This document shows, piece after piece, positions 7,977 to 16,695 of a stretch of 64,000 bases of DNA. Source of the stretch: Halorubrum rutilum. GTDB taxonomy: Archaea > Halobacteriota > Halobacteria > Halobacteriales > Haloferacaceae. The position numbers and the translations under genes were made by a program. The notes beneath the pieces are model-generated. The model did no database searches, was not told where the DNA came from, and was given only the letters and a program-made list of their open reading frames with translations. The stretch spans positions 62,001 through 126,000 of the forward strand of contig NZ_JANHDN010000003.1 in NCBI RefSeq assembly GCF_024494565.1. The letters are read 5' to 3'. How positions within the stretch are numbered: the stretch's first letter is position 1; every line of letters starts with the position of its first letter.

Positions 7977-8050
7977 GTGCTCACGGACGGGGGCGCGGCG
8001 CAAACCGGTGTCGGTCGGGGAAGCGGCGACGGCGACGTCCCCGCGACGGC

Positions 8051-8413
8051 TCAGGCCAGCCACAGCAGCCGGACGTTGCTCGCGGTGAGGGAGGCGCCGA
8101 CGAGCGTCAGGAGCACGGGCGGGAAGTAGTAGAGGAACGCGTCGCCGTCGCGGGCGCCCGAGACGCTGATCCACAGCATGACGAGGTAGACGGCGATCTT
8201 CAGCGCCACGAGCCCGCCGAGGCCGAAGGCGTCGAGCGCGATCGCGACGACCGGGTTCGCCTCGTCGACCGTCGGGACGTACTCTAGGAAGGCGATCGTC
8301 GAGACGACGTCCCCGACGCCGTACGTCGCGGTCGCGGCGATCCACAGCCAGTAGAACTCCCGCGGTCGGCGGCTGTACGCCGGACGTCGCCGCCGATCAG
8401 AGGACCGAGACAC
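8051..8413 (-). CDS. Small multi-pass membrane protein, function unknown
   Basis: A 120-residue protein with a basic N-terminus (MSRSSDRRRRPAYSRRPREF) and three to four hydrophobic segments at about residues 20-43, 60-85 and 94-118. It contains the polar stretch TYGVGDVVST typical of a conserved haloarchaeal membrane family. No catalytic motif is seen. It lies between the hydrolase fusion and nth. Confidence 0.7.
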   Translation of the reverse strand: MSRSSDRRRRPAYSRRPREFYWLWIAATATYGVGDVVSTIAFLEYVPTVDEANPVVAIALDAFGLGGLVALKIAVYLVMLWISVSGARDGDAFLYYFPPVLLTLVGASLTASNVRLLWLA

Positions 8414-8514
8414 GGCGTCACCTACGGGGCGCGCGTGGTGAATCTACCGGTCCGCGACGCTCGGACCGCCGCCGCTTCCGGATCGTTCAATGTCGACCGG
8501 CCGGAGGGATCCCC

Positions 8515-9198
8515 ATGGGCACGCCACTGGAACCACGGGCGGCGCAGGTCGAGGAGGTCCTCGACCGGCTGTACGAGGAGTACCCGGACTCGACGATCTC
8601 GCTGAACTACTCGAACCGGCTGGAGTTGCTCATCGCCGTGATCCTCTCCGCGCAGTGCACAGACGAGCGCGTGAACGCGGTGTGTGCCGACCTCTTCGAG
8701 ACGTACGAGACGCCCGAGGGGTACGCGAACGCGCCCCAGGAGGAGATGGCCGAGGCGATCGATTCGATCACCTACTACAACAACAAGGCGAAGTACATCC
8801 GCTCGGCGTGCGCGGACATCGCCGAGAAGCACGACGGCGAGGTGCCGGACACGATGTCGGAGCTGACGGACCTGGCGGGCGTCGGCCGCAAGACCGCCAA
8901 CGTCGTGCTCCAGCACGGCCACGACGTCGTCGAGGGGATCGTCGTCGACACCCACGTCCAGCGGCTCACCCGGCGACTGGGGATCACCGAGGAGGAGCGT
9001 CCGGAGGCGATAGAGCGGGACCTGCTGGACATCGTTCCCGAGAGCGACTGGCAGCAGTTCACGCATCTCATGATCGACCACGGCCGCGCCACCTGCACCG
9101 CGATCAACCCGGACTGCGACGACTGCGCGCTCGCCGACGTCTGCCCCTCGGAGAAGGGAGACGCTGAGGTCGACCTCGCGAGCGGCGAGGCGTGGTGA
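8515..9198 (+). CDS. nth: Endonuclease III (DNA glycosylase/AP lyase)
   Basis: A 227-residue base-excision repair enzyme that removes oxidised pyrimidines and nicks the abasic site. The helix-hairpin-helix LAGVGRKTAN holds catalytic Lys126, and VDTHVQR holds Asp145. The C-terminal 4Fe-4S site is complete: Cys194, Cys201, Cys204 and Cys210 with 6-2-5 spacing. The start ATG precedes MGTPLEPRAAQVEEVL; length is normal. Confidence 0.96.
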   Translation: MGTPLEPRAAQVEEVLDRLYEEYPDSTISLNYSNRLELLIAVILSAQCTDERVNAVCADLFETYETPEGYANAPQEEMAEAIDSITYYNNKAKYIRSACADIAEKHDGEVPDTMSELTDLAGVGRKTANVVLQHGHDVVEGIVVDTHVQRLTRRLGITEEERPEAIERDLLDIVPESDWQQFTHLMIDHGRATCTAINPDCDDCALADVCPSEKGDAEVDLASGEAW

Positions 9199-9266
9199 GC
9201 GCGGCGAGAGGTGAGCGCGGCGAGAAGCGGTCGATGCCGATAGCGTTCGGGACGTGGTATTTAAAC

Positions 9267-9284
9267 TCCCCTCCGATGAGGGGA
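9267..9284. other. Short perfect hairpin between nth and the DoxX-like gene
   Basis: TCCCCT (9267-9272) and AGGGGA (9279-9284) pair around a 6-nt loop. A TTTAAA string lies just upstream (9260-9265). No T-run follows, so it is a weak terminator candidate at best; it could also be an operator. Confidence 0.35.
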
Positions 9285-9369
9285 ACTACCCGGATCCGTC
9301 CCGCCGAGGGGGAACCCGCTCTCCGGTTTATCCGTGTCACCGGCGTATCCGGAAGTGAGGAGAGACACA

Positions 9370-9921
9370 ATGTCCACCAGAACGAACGAGTTCGGCGGGG
9401 AGTTCGGCGGTATCACGCTGCTGGGGAAGGCGCACTCGCTGTCGGCGCTGTTCATCGTCGCGCTCCGGGCGGTCATCGGCGGGATGATCCTGTTCGCGGG
9501 GCTCGGGAAGGTCTCGGAGTGGCCGTTCGACGCCGCGGGCTACCTCGCGAACGTCGACCCCGCGAGCCCGGTCAGCGGGCTGTACGCCCTGATGGCGTCA
9601 AGCCCGGCGCTGATGGAGGTCGTGAACGTGGTCGTTCCGATCACGCAACTGCTCATCGGCGCGGCGCTCATCGCCGGGGCGTTCGTCCGGCTGGCCGCGC
9701 TCGGCGGCGCGATGCAGATGGCGCTGTTCTACCTCGGCGGGTGGAGCGGCGACGTCCTCGCGCTGTTCGACTCGACGCTGGTGTACGCGGTCGTGTTCCT
9801 CACGGTCGCGGCGTTCGGCGCGGGCCGCGTCCTCGGGCTGGACGCGTACATCGAGACCGTCGAGGTCGGCGGCGAGGCGCTGGTCGAGAAGTTCCCGACG
9901 CTCCGGTACGTCCTCGGCTGA
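9370..9921 (+). CDS. DoxX-like integral membrane protein
   Basis: A 183-residue protein with four hydrophobic helices (about residues 25-47, 72-95, 100-125 and 130-155). The pattern of a first helix containing LRAVIGGMILFAGLGKVSEW, and later TQLLIGAALIAGAFVR, matches the DoxX/DoxD group, named after the small subunit of thiosulfate:quinone oxidoreductase. Most haloarchaeal members have no proven activity. The start is the ATG of MSTRTNEFG with GGAG-like purines just before it; a GGTTTATCC element at ~9323 could be the promoter. Confidence 0.82.
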   Translation: MSTRTNEFGGEFGGITLLGKAHSLSALFIVALRAVIGGMILFAGLGKVSEWPFDAAGYLANVDPASPVSGLYALMASSPALMEVVNVVVPITQLLIGAALIAGAFVRLAALGGAMQMALFYLGGWSGDVLALFDSTLVYAVVFLTVAAFGAGRVLGLDAYIETVEVGGEALVEKFPTLRYVLG

Positions 9922-10101
9922 ACGGGGACGGTATCGGGTGCGAGGAGTCGGGGTGACCGGATCGGGCGCGTGAAGACGCGCCGCCGACTCGTTTTCGGTG
10001 AATTCGGCTTCGGATTCGGTTTTTACCGGTCGTACCGTCGCGGAGCGACGACAGGACGATCATCGATCGTGCGTCGGGGTCGAATCGGAGACTCGTCTGT
10101 G

Positions 10102-10369
10102 ATGAACACTTCCAAAGCCCCAGCCGGTGAGGCGGGCGCAGGCGACGGAAGCACCACAGGGAGCGAGCGACGCGAGCGACCGAGGAGCGCAGCGAGCCTG
10201 CGCCCGTCTCACCGGCTGCCCCTTTGAGTCCCACCCCGCACCGCACAGCACCCGCACCTCACGCCTCCCCAGCCTCGCCGCTCGCTCGGGGCTCCCTGCG
10301 GTCGCCCTCGCTCACGGCGTCCCTCGCGCGTGCGGTTCGCGGCCTGTCGGCCACTCACCGGCACGCGCC
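10102..10369 (+). repeat. Dispersed intergenic element, copy C (loop inverted)
   Basis: Third copy, plus orientation by its flanking boxes (CTTCCAAAGCCCC at 10109 and CCCCTTTGAGTCCC at 10219). Its inverted repeat is longest: 10122-10142 pairs with 10197-10217, 20 of 21 positions. The loop between the arms reads in the opposite direction to that of copies A, B and D relative to the flanking boxes. No TATA box is seen 26 nt upstream of the start, unlike the other copies. An ATG at 10102 opens a 41-codon frame. It occupies most of the 540-bp gap 9922-10461; the first part (9922-10101) holds only a mixed sequence with a TTTTTACC string. Confidence 0.85.
10122..10217 (+). repeat. Long hairpin (21-bp inverted repeat) inside copy C
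   Basis: Arms 10122-10142 and 10197-10217 pair at 20 of 21 positions around a 54-nt loop. The stem differs from copies A and B by several base changes and one inserted base, mirrored in both arms. Confidence 0.8.
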
Positions 10370-10461
10370 ACCGCGACGGTTTTCGAACGCAGAGCGTCGA
10401 CACCGGCGCTCCGTTTCGGGTTCCATTCGATATAAGACCGCGGGGGCGAAACGACGGGGTA

Positions 10462-11541
10462 ATGGATCTCGGTTCGCGGGACGCGTTCGCCCGGATGGGA
10501 ACGCTCGGCATCGAGGAGGAGTTCTACATCGTGGATGCCGACGGTCGCCCGACCTCCGGAACCGACGACCTCGTCTACGGCCGCGACCCCCCGGCCGCGG
10601 TCCCGGAGGGGTTCGACCACGAGCTGTTCAAGTGCACTATCGAAGCGCAGACGGAGCGCATCGAGGACCCGGCGAACGCCGCGGACGCGCTGTCGACGGT
10701 GCGGGAGGCGCTCGTCGACCACGCCGCCGCCGACGGCTACCGGATCGCCGCCGCGGGGCTCCACCCGGCGGCGAAGTGGCGCGAACTCGACCACGTCGAG
10801 AAGCCGCGGTACACGGCGCAGCTCGACCGGATTCAGTACCCGCAACACCGCAACACCACGGCCGGGCTCCACGTCCACGTCGGCGTCGACGACGCGGACA
10901 AGGCGGTGTGGATCGCCAACCGGCTCCGGTGGCACTCCCCCGTGCTGCTCGCGCTGTCGGCGAACTCCCCGTTCTGGAACGGCTTCGACACCGGGCTCGC
11001 GTCGGCCCGCGCGAAGATCTTCGAGAACCTCCCGAACACCGGGATCCCGTCGGCGTTCGACGACTTCGAGGCGTTCCGGCGCTACGAGCGCCGGATGGTC
11101 GAGACGGGCTCGATCGCCGACCGCGGCGAGCTCTGGTTCGACGTGCGCCCCCACACCGGCCACGGCACGGTCGAGGTGCGCGCCCCGGACGCCCAGCGCG
11201 ACCCCGCGGTCACCCTCGCGCTGGTCGAGTACGTCCACGCCCTGGTCGTCGACTACGCCGAGCGCTACGCGGACGGCGAGTCCGCGCCGGCGCTTCGCCG
11301 CGAGCTCCTCGACGAGAACAAGTGGCGGGCGATCCGCCACGGCCACGACGCCTCGTTCGTCGCCCGGAGCGGCGAGGAGACGGTCACGCTCGACGAGGTC
11401 GTCGACCGCGAGTGCGACCGGCTCGGGATCTCCGGGATCCGCGACGTGTACGACGCCGAGAGCGGGGTCGAGCGCCAGCGGCGGCTCCGCGAGGAGTCCG
11501 GACTGGACGCCCTCTGTGAGGACCTGGTCCTGTCGCCGTAG
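10462..11541 (+). CDS. gshA: Glutamate--cysteine ligase, GCS2 family
   Basis: A 359-residue ATP-dependent ligase that makes gamma-glutamylcysteine, the main low-molecular-weight thiol in haloarchaea. The start [21 protein letters not shown] contains the GIEEEF segment diagnostic of GCS2 proteins. Further blocks are [17 protein letters not shown], the AGLHVHVGV strand, [13 protein letters not shown] and [30 protein letters not shown] element at ~10429 lies about 33 nt before the ATG. A second, more divergent GCS2 homologue lies at 19924-21492. Confidence 0.9.
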   Translation: MDLGSRDAFARMGTLGIEEEFYIVDADGRPTSGTDDLVYGRDPPAAVPEGFDHELFKCTIEAQTERIEDPANAADALSTVREALVDHAAADGYRIAAAGLHPAAKWRELDHVEKPRYTAQLDRIQYPQHRNTTAGLHVHVGVDDADKAVWIANRLRWHSPVLLALSANSPFWNGFDTGLASARAKIFENLPNTGIPSAFDDFEAFRRYERRMVETGSIADRGELWFDVRPHTGHGTVEVRAPDAQRDPAVTLALVEYVHALVVDYAERYADGESAPALRRELLDENKWRAIRHGHDASFVARSGEETVTLDEVVDRECDRLGISGIRDVYDAESGVERQRRLREESGLDALCEDLVLSP

Positions 11542-11647
11542 CCGGCGAGCGGGGACCGCGGCGGCGCGGGGCCGTTCGGACGCCCGCGTTCCGTCGGAAC
11601 GAAAGCGACGAGAAACGCTTTTGGGCGCGCGGACCCCACTCTGCGGT

Positions 11648-12301
11648 ATGACGAGCGACGAGTTCGACGATGACGACGACCCCGCTGCGGACGCCGACGG
11701 CGGCGTGGCCCTCGACCCGGAGGGCGAGGGAGACGAGTCGCCGACCGAGCGGACGCGAGAGGAACTCCGCAAGACGAGAGAGCGGCTCGGCGAGGGCGCG
11801 GACAAGGCCGTCAAGGGGTTCGACGACAACGTCGTCGACCTGCTGGCGTGGCTGCTCGACACCGAGACCCGCGCCCGGATCTACGTCTACCTGCGCGACA
11901 ACCCGAACAGCACGAGCGACGAGGTCGCCGACGGCACCGGGCTCTACCCGAGCACGGTCCGCGAGGCGCTCGCGGAGCTCCACGACGAGGGGACGGTCGA
12001 GCGCGACAAGCGCGAGGCGAGCGGCGCCGGCAACAACCCCTACGAGTACGAGGCCATCGCGCCGAGCGAGCTGGTCCGCGGGGTCGTCGGCGACGTCCAG
12101 CGCGAGCTGAACGCCGTCTTCAACCTCGACCGTCGCCTCGGCGGCGAGTCGCCCGACGGCGACGCGGAGCCGGTCCAGATCTCCGTCGGCGACGACGGTG
12201 ACGGGGACGAGCCGGACGGAGCCGACGAGGGCGACGCGGCCGCGGGGAGCGACGACGACGGGACGGCCGCGGGGAGCGACGAGCGCGACGACGACCGATA
12301 G
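11648..12301 (+). CDS. Winged-helix transcriptional regulator with acidic tails
   Basis: A 217-residue protein. The first ~45 residues and the last ~50 are very acidic and low in complexity. The core, about residues 60-150, reads as a winged helix: LAWLLDTETRARIYVYLRDNPNSTSDEVADGT, then GLYPSTVREALAELHDEGTVERDKRE, followed by a wing with NNPYEYEAIAPSEL. This resembles the haloarchaeal HTH proteins placed in the TrmB/MarR-like groups. No effector domain is visible. The start ATG follows a TTTTGGG string rather than a clear TATA box. Confidence 0.82.
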   Translation: MTSDEFDDDDDPAADADGGVALDPEGEGDESPTERTREELRKTRERLGEGADKAVKGFDDNVVDLLAWLLDTETRARIYVYLRDNPNSTSDEVADGTGLYPSTVREALAELHDEGTVERDKREASGAGNNPYEYEAIAPSELVRGVVGDVQRELNAVFNLDRRLGGESPDGDAEPVQISVGDDGDGDEPDGADEGDAAAGSDDDGTAAGSDERDDDR

Positions 12302-12366
12302 CGGTGGCGCGGCGCGCGCCGGACTCGACGGACGCCGCCTCCGCGTCGGTCCAGAGTTCGGGACAA

Positions 12367-12372
12367 TTTAAG
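12367..12372 (+). promoter_or_regulatory. TATA box of coaD
   Basis: TTTAAG in AATTTAAGTT lies 29 nt before the ATG at 12396, consistent with a leaderless transcript covering coaD and the overlapping membrane protein gene. Confidence 0.55.
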
Positions 12373-12395
12373 TTCCGGCCGCGCAACCGACGGGC

Positions 12396-12890
12396 ATGAA
12401 CGTCGCGCTCGGTGGTACGTTCGATCCCGTTCACGACGGCCACCGGAAGCTGTTCGAACGGGCGTTCGAGCTGGGGGACGTCACCGTCGGGCTCACGTCC
12501 GACGAGCTCGCGCCGGAGACCCGCCACGTCGAGCGCTACGTCCGCCCGTACGACCGCCGCAAGCGCGACCTGGAGGCCGAGCTGGAGCCCCGGGCCGAGG
12601 CGCACGACCGCGAGTTCGCGGTCCGCGAGCTCACCGAGCCGACCGGGATCGCCGTCGAGCCGCAGTTCGACGCGCTGATCGTCTCGCCCGAGACGAGGGC
12701 GGGCGGCGAGCGGATCAACGAGATCCGCCGCGAGCGCGGCCACGACCCCCTCGAACTGGTCGTCGTCGACCACGTCCCGGCCGAGGACGGCGAGCGCATC
12801 TCCTCGACGCGGATCGTCGCCGGCGAGATCGACGAGCACGGGAACCTCACGCCCGACCGCGAGGGGCGCGGCGCGACCCGCCCGGAATGA
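12396..12890 (+). CDS. coaD: Phosphopantetheine adenylyltransferase, archaeal type
   Basis: A 164-residue nucleotidyltransferase for the penultimate step of coenzyme A synthesis (4'-phosphopantetheine plus ATP to dephospho-CoA). The N-terminal nucleotide-binding motif GGTFDPVHDGH is present, as is the C-terminal ISSTRI motif. The archaeal family differs from bacterial CoaD, and this length and the RYVRPYDRRKRDLE region fit the archaeal form. The stop overlaps the start of the next gene by 4 bp. Confidence 0.93.
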   Translation: MNVALGGTFDPVHDGHRKLFERAFELGDVTVGLTSDELAPETRHVERYVRPYDRRKRDLEAELEPRAEAHDREFAVRELTEPTGIAVEPQFDALIVSPETRAGGERINEIRRERGHDPLELVVVDHVPAEDGERISSTRIVAGEIDEHGNLTPDREGRGATRPE

Positions 12891-13438
12891 CGGCCGACGA
12901 CGACGGCCCCGGGACCTTCGCCCGCGTCGCGCTCGGGGAGACCGGGTTCGAGCGCGCGGCCGTCTGGAGCGCGGTCGGCTTCGCCGTCTCGTACGCCGCC
13001 TTCGACGCGGTCGCGCTCGCCGGCGGACTCGTCGGGGTCGTCTCCGCCTCGGGCGCCGCCGTCCCGGTGACGTCGGGCGCCGGCGTCGTGGCACCGGTCG
13101 CCGCGGTCCTCGCGGCGCTGACCGCCGTCGGGACGGTCGCGTACGCCGCGGTCGGCGCGGGCGCGCTCCCCGCGGTCCTGCTGGCGTACGGCCCGCTCGC
13201 GGCGGTCCTCCTGCGAACGGTCGGGCCGGCGCCGTACGCGGTCCCCCTCGCCGACCCCCTCCCGTTCGCGGTCGCGGTCGCCGAACCGCTGGGCGTCGCC
13301 CTCGCGGCCGCGGTCGCGGTCGGCCTCGCGGGCTACGCGGTCGGGCGGGTCGTCGCCGGCGTCGGCGGCGATCGCGAGGCGGGAGCGGAGACCGACGGCG
13401 GGGCGACCGCCGGCGGCGACGCCGACGCGATCGACTGA
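12887..13438 (+). CDS. Multi-pass membrane protein, function unknown
   Basis: A 183-residue protein starting at an ATGA overlap with coaD, so translation is probably coupled. After a short acidic N-terminus there are four or five Ala/Val-rich hydrophobic segments between residues ~22 and 162, then an acidic Gly-rich tail (GAETDGGATAGG). I recognise no family; the coaD context does not give it a function. Confidence 0.72.
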   Translation: MTADDDGPGTFARVALGETGFERAAVWSAVGFAVSYAAFDAVALAGGLVGVVSASGAAVPVTSGAGVVAPVAAVLAALTAVGTVAYAAVGAGALPAVLLAYGPLAAVLLRTVGPAPYAVPLADPLPFAVAVAEPLGVALAAAVAVGLAGYAVGRVVAGVGGDREAGAETDGGATAGGDADAID

Positions 13439-13447
13439 CCCCTTCCC

Positions 13448-14899
13448 CTACGCTTCCCCAAGCGTCCCGTTGAGCACCTTCGCCGCGACGAGGACCGGGT
13501 CCCACACCGGCGAGAACGGCGGCGCGTACGCGAGGTCCAGCCGCTCGACCTCCGGCACGGTCATGTCCGCCTCCAGCGCGGTCGCGAGCGTGTCGATCCG
13601 GATCGCGGCGCGGTCGGGCCCGACGATGCTCCCGCCGATCAGGCGGCCGGAGTCGCGGTCGGCGACGAGCGTCACGTCGGTCTCGGCCGCGCCCGGGTAG
13701 TAGCCCGACCGAGAGCCGGCGGTGACGGTCTCGCGGACGGGATCGAAGCCGGCGTCGCGGGCGGCGTCGTCCCCGACGAGGCCGACGCGGCCGGCCTCCA
13801 TGTCGAAGGCCTTCACGACCGCGGTGCCCGCGATGTCGCCGACGGGCGTGGGGTCGCCCGCGACGGTGGCGCCGATCGCCCGCCCGGCCCGGTTCGCGGT
13901 GAGCCCGAGGGGCATCCACGCCGGCTCGCCGGTGACGGCGTGGAAGGCGGTCGCGCAGTCGCCGGCGGCGTACACGTCGGACAGGCTCGTCCGGCCGTGC
14001 CCGTCGGTCAGTATCGCGCCGCCCTCGCCGAGCTCGACGCCGGTCCCGTCGAGCAGCTCCGTGTTCGGGCGGATCCCGACGCCGACGACCGCGAGGTCGA
14101 CGGGGAGCGTCTCGGCGCCCTCGCCGTCGGCATCCCCGCCGAACGTCACGGCCTCGATCCGGTCGTCGCCGACGAGCGCCTCGACGGGGGCGTTCGTGTG
14201 GACCGTGACGCCCTTCGCCCCCAGCTCCTCTGCGACGCGCTCGCCGACGGCCTCGCCGAAGTCAGAGAGGAGGTGCCCGGAGCGGTGGAAGACGTGCACG
14301 TCGAGTCCGCGACCGGCGAGCGCCTCGGCCATTTCGACGCCGACGTAGCCGCCGCCGACGATCGCGGCCGTCTCGGGGGCCGGCATCGCGGCGTTGCGCT
14401 CGACGCGCTCGCGGTCGACCGCGCTCACGTCGGCGCGGGCGGGGTCGTAGGCGTCCGGCTCGGCGACGTACGCGTCGATCGCGGCGGCGGCGTCCATGTC
14501 GTGGAGGGTGAACGCGCCGTCGACCCCGCGCGCGTCGAAGGGGCCGGTCGTCGCGCGCGCCCCGGTCGCGACGAGGAGGTCGTCGTACGGCTGCTCGAAC
14601 GAGTCGCCATCGGCGGTCTCGACGGCGACGGTCTTCGCCTCGGGATCCACCGTGACCACCTCGTGGCCGCGCCGGAGGTCGATCCCCCGCTCGTCGACCT
14701 CGCTGGGCGACAGCGAGAGGAGGTCCGACATCCGCTCGACGCGGCCCTCGACGAAGTACGGCATCCCGCAGAAGGCGTACGAGATCCACCGGCCTTTCTC
14801 GAAGACGACGACCTCGCGGTCGGGCGCCTCGCGACGGAACTTGCTGGCCGCGCTCAGCCCGGCCGCGTCGGCGCCGACCACGACGAAGGGGTCGCTCAT
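13448..14899 (-). CDS. FAD-dependent pyridine nucleotide-disulfide oxidoreductase, CoA-disulfide reductase-like
   Basis: A 483-residue flavoprotein. The start at 14899 gives MSDPFVVVGADAAGLSAASK with the FAD Rossmann motif. The motif ISYAFCGMPYF contains a single redox Cys44, as in CoA-disulfide reductases and NADH oxidases, not the CxxxxC of glutathione or lipoamide reductases. A second Rossmann motif (AAIVGGGYVGVEMAEAL) binds NAD(P)H, and DVYAAGDCA is the FAD ribityl motif. A dimerisation domain ends the protein. Since haloarchaea use gamma-glutamylcysteine and CoA as thiols, the exact substrate is uncertain. Confidence 0.87.
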   Translation of the reverse strand: MSDPFVVVGADAAGLSAASKFRREAPDREVVVFEKGRWISYAFCGMPYFVEGRVERMSDLLSLSPSEVDERGIDLRRGHEVVTVDPEAKTVAVETADGDSFEQPYDDLLVATGARATTGPFDARGVDGAFTLHDMDAAAAIDAYVAEPDAYDPARADVSAVDRERVERNAAMPAPETAAIVGGGYVGVEMAEALAGRGLDVHVFHRSGHLLSDFGEAVGERVAEELGAKGVTVHTNAPVEALVGDDRIEAVTFGGDADGEGAETLPVDLAVVGVGIRPNTELLDGTGVELGEGGAILTDGHGRTSLSDVYAAGDCATAFHAVTGEPAWMPLGLTANRAGRAIGATVAGDPTPVGDIAGTAVVKAFDMEAGRVGLVGDDAARDAGFDPVRETVTAGSRSGYYPGAAETDVTLVADRDSGRLIGGSIVGPDRAAIRIDTLATALEADMTVPEVERLDLAYAPPFSPVWDPVLVAAKVLNGTLGEA

Positions 14900-14975
14900 G
14901 GGCGCGACGACGGCGGGACCGCACAAAAAGCCACGCCGGGGGTGCGGGCCGGACGCCCGGCCCGGGGCCCGCCTG

Positions 14976-15422
14976 TCACTCGTCGCCTTTGCCGTCGACC
15001 AGCCGCGACAGCGTCTCGCGGGCGTTCTCGACGGCGGCCGCCTTCTTCGCCGGGTACGCCTCCACCTTCGCGCGGACGGTGATCCCGGGGCCGAGCCGGA
15101 CCTCGCCGCGGAACGCGGCCTGCTTGTCGACGCGGAGGAACAGCGCGCAGTTGTCGTCGACGCGCTGGTCGAGCTCGTCGATCACGCGGTCGACGTCGTC
15201 GAGGTCGGCCAGCGCGTCGAGCACGTGGCGCATCCCGTCGGCGTTCTCGATCCGCGCGGAGAGCACGGCGATCCGGTCGCCGTGGTGACCGACGTTCTCG
15301 ACGCGGTCGAGCTCTGCGTCCTCGGGGAGGAACCGGCGGAGGGCGTCCTCGACCCGCTTCTCGTCCTCGGTGGCGTACGCGAACGCCCGGAGGTCGACGT
15401 AGTGGAAGGGGACTTTGGCCAT
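14976..15422 (-). CDS. RNA-binding protein of the COG1325 (exosome-associated) family
   Basis: A 148-residue archaeal protein beginning MAKVPFHYVDLRAFAYATED. The family is predicted to be an RNA-binding protein with a ribosomal L5-like or dsRBD-like fold associated with the exosome. Characteristic parts are the HHGDRIAVLSARIEN strand, DQRVDDNCALFLRVDKQAAFRGE and the C-terminal VRAKVEAYPAKKAAAVENAR. It sits just downstream of the DUF1918-like small gene on the same strand (22 bp gap), probably one transcript. Confidence 0.84.
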   Translation of the reverse strand: MAKVPFHYVDLRAFAYATEDEKRVEDALRRFLPEDAELDRVENVGHHGDRIAVLSARIENADGMRHVLDALADLDDVDRVIDELDQRVDDNCALFLRVDKQAAFRGEVRLGPGITVRAKVEAYPAKKAAAVENARETLSRLVDGKGDE

Positions 15423-15444
15423 GCGGGTCGGAAAAGGGGGTCGG

Positions 15445-15633
15445 TTACTCCTCGCTCTCGACGGCGTCGAGCGCGTCCTCGGGGACGCCCGTCTCCTGGC
15501 CGTCCTCGAAGCTGACCGTGTACGTCGCGTCGCCGAACATCGTCTCCATCACCTGCGTGACCGTGCCCGTCTCGCCGTCGTACTCGCTGTGTTTGTCGTG
15601 GAGCACGACCTCGTCTTCTTTCTCGAAGCTCAT
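15445..15633 (-). CDS. Small SH3-like barrel protein (DUF1918-like)
   Basis: A 62-residue acidic protein, MSFEKEDEVVLHDKHSEYDG then GTVTQVMETMFGDATYTVSF, with the strand-turn pattern of a small SH3/KOW barrel. The family name is my best guess from the pattern. It precedes the COG1325 gene on the same strand. A TTTTAACCG string on the minus strand near 15658 could be its promoter. Confidence 0.68.
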   Translation of the reverse strand: MSFEKEDEVVLHDKHSEYDGETGTVTQVMETMFGDATYTVSFEDGQETGVPEDALDAVESEE

Positions 15634-15719
15634 GGCGTTCCGTTCCGGTGGGACGGTTAAAAGCGCGCGGATCCGGAGCGGCGGGACGGTCGCGCGGCGG
15701 GGCGAGGGGCCGACGGCGG

Positions 15720-16301
15720 TCACGCGACCGCGAGCAACACGGCCGCCAGCGACACCGTCAGGACGACGCCGACCGCGACGGAGACGATCACGCTGTCGAC
15801 GGCGAGCGCGAGCGCGACGCCGGCGGCGACCGCGAGGAGACCGAGGACCGCCCCGGGCACGCCCCCGCGTTCCACGAGGCCGGCGATCGCGTTCGCGGCG
15901 CGCTGCCGCGGCGGGGGGTCGGGGGTGCGCTCCGGGGGTTTCGTGAACGTCTCGTCGACGGTGACCTCGTCGGGCCCGGTCTCCCGCGGGGGGTCGAGCC
16001 TGACGTCCACGTACCGGGTGTTCGAGCCGTACCCGGTGACGACCTTCAGCTTCCCGGCGATCGGCTCCTCGATCTCGGCGGCGGCGACGTGGACCCGTCT
16101 GGTCGACTCGTCGTCGACGTAGTGGTTGGCCTCGCCGATCGAGAGGGCCCGGTCGAGCTCGTCGTCGAAGTGGAGGTGGACGTGGGTCGACCGGCCGCGG
16201 TTCTCGAGGGCGATCGAGAAGGGACCGGTCGCCTCGAACCGGTCCGGCGCCCGGATCGAGTGGACGGTGTCCCCGTTCAGTTCGACGGAGAGTGTCTGCA
16301 C
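15720..16301 (-). CDS. Conserved haloarchaeal protein with C-terminal membrane helices
   Basis: A 193-residue protein. The first ~115 residues look like a beta-rich soluble domain (MQTLSVELNGDTVHSIRAPD, then HVHLHFDDELDRAL). A proline-rich linker (PPERTPDPPPRQR) follows, and two hydrophobic helices close the protein (~residues 147-165 and 170-192). This suggests a tail-anchored domain on one membrane face. I believe it matches a DUF found only in haloarchaea but cannot name a function. Confidence 0.7.
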   Translation of the reverse strand: MQTLSVELNGDTVHSIRAPDRFEATGPFSIALENRGRSTHVHLHFDDELDRALSIGEANHYVDDESTRRVHVAAAEIEEPIAGKLKVVTGYGSNTRYVDVRLDPPRETGPDEVTVDETFTKPPERTPDPPPRQRAANAIAGLVERGGVPGAVLGLLAVAAGVALALAVDSVIVSVAVGVVLTVSLAAVLLAVA

Positions 16302-16349
16302 ATGCGGGTCGACGAACTCACACTAAAAAAAGATGCAGTACGATTCGAG

Positions 16350-16544
16350 CTACGCCGCCGCCTCTTCCCGCATGTCCGGCGGGAGCAGGTTCGGGATCCC
16401 GTCCTCGATGGGGTACGCCTCCCCGCACTCGGTGCAGGTGAGCGTCCCGGCGAGGACCTCCTCCTCGTCCCGGTCCTCGACGTCGAGTTCGAGGTCGGCC
16501 TTGTCGAGCGGGCAGCAGACGACGTCCATCAGGGACTCCTTCAT
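16350..16544 (-). CDS. Trm112-family zinc protein
   Basis: A 64-residue protein, MKESLMDVVCCPLDKADLEL, with CTECGEAYPIEDGIPNLLPP at the end. The Cys pattern and the IEDGIPNLLP block are typical of Trm112/YcaR proteins, which activate methyltransferases acting on tRNA, rRNA or release factors. The partner cannot be identified here. A TTTTTTATCGG element read on the minus strand (about 16564-16574) is a reasonable promoter about 25 nt upstream. Confidence 0.86.
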   Translation of the reverse strand: MKESLMDVVCCPLDKADLELDVEDRDEEEVLAGTLTCTECGEAYPIEDGIPNLLPPDMREEAAA

Positions 16545-16598
16545 ACCACGTCGTTCGCGTGGACCGATAAAAAAGCGTGCGGGTCGGCCGCGCTCGGA

Positions 16599-16660
16599 TC
16601 GACCGCCGAGAGACCGATCGTCTCGACCGCCGAGAAACCGATCGTCTCGACCGCCGATGG
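16599..16660. repeat. 24-bp tandem repeat (about 2.6 copies) between the Trm112 and RNase P genes
   Basis: The unit TCGACCGCCGAGANACCGAT plus CGTC occurs at 16599-16622 and 16623-16646, with a partial third from 16647. The third copy runs into a possible in-frame ATG (16657) ahead of the rnp4 start. It occupies most of the divergent gap and could carry operator sites. Confidence 0.7.
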
Positions 16661-16695
16661 CAACGACTTTGCCGGTCCGTCACGCCCGGCGAGAC

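Noticed and set aside
9267..9284. Intrinsic terminator after nth
   Set aside because: The hairpin has no T-run, so only a neutral hairpin was recorded.
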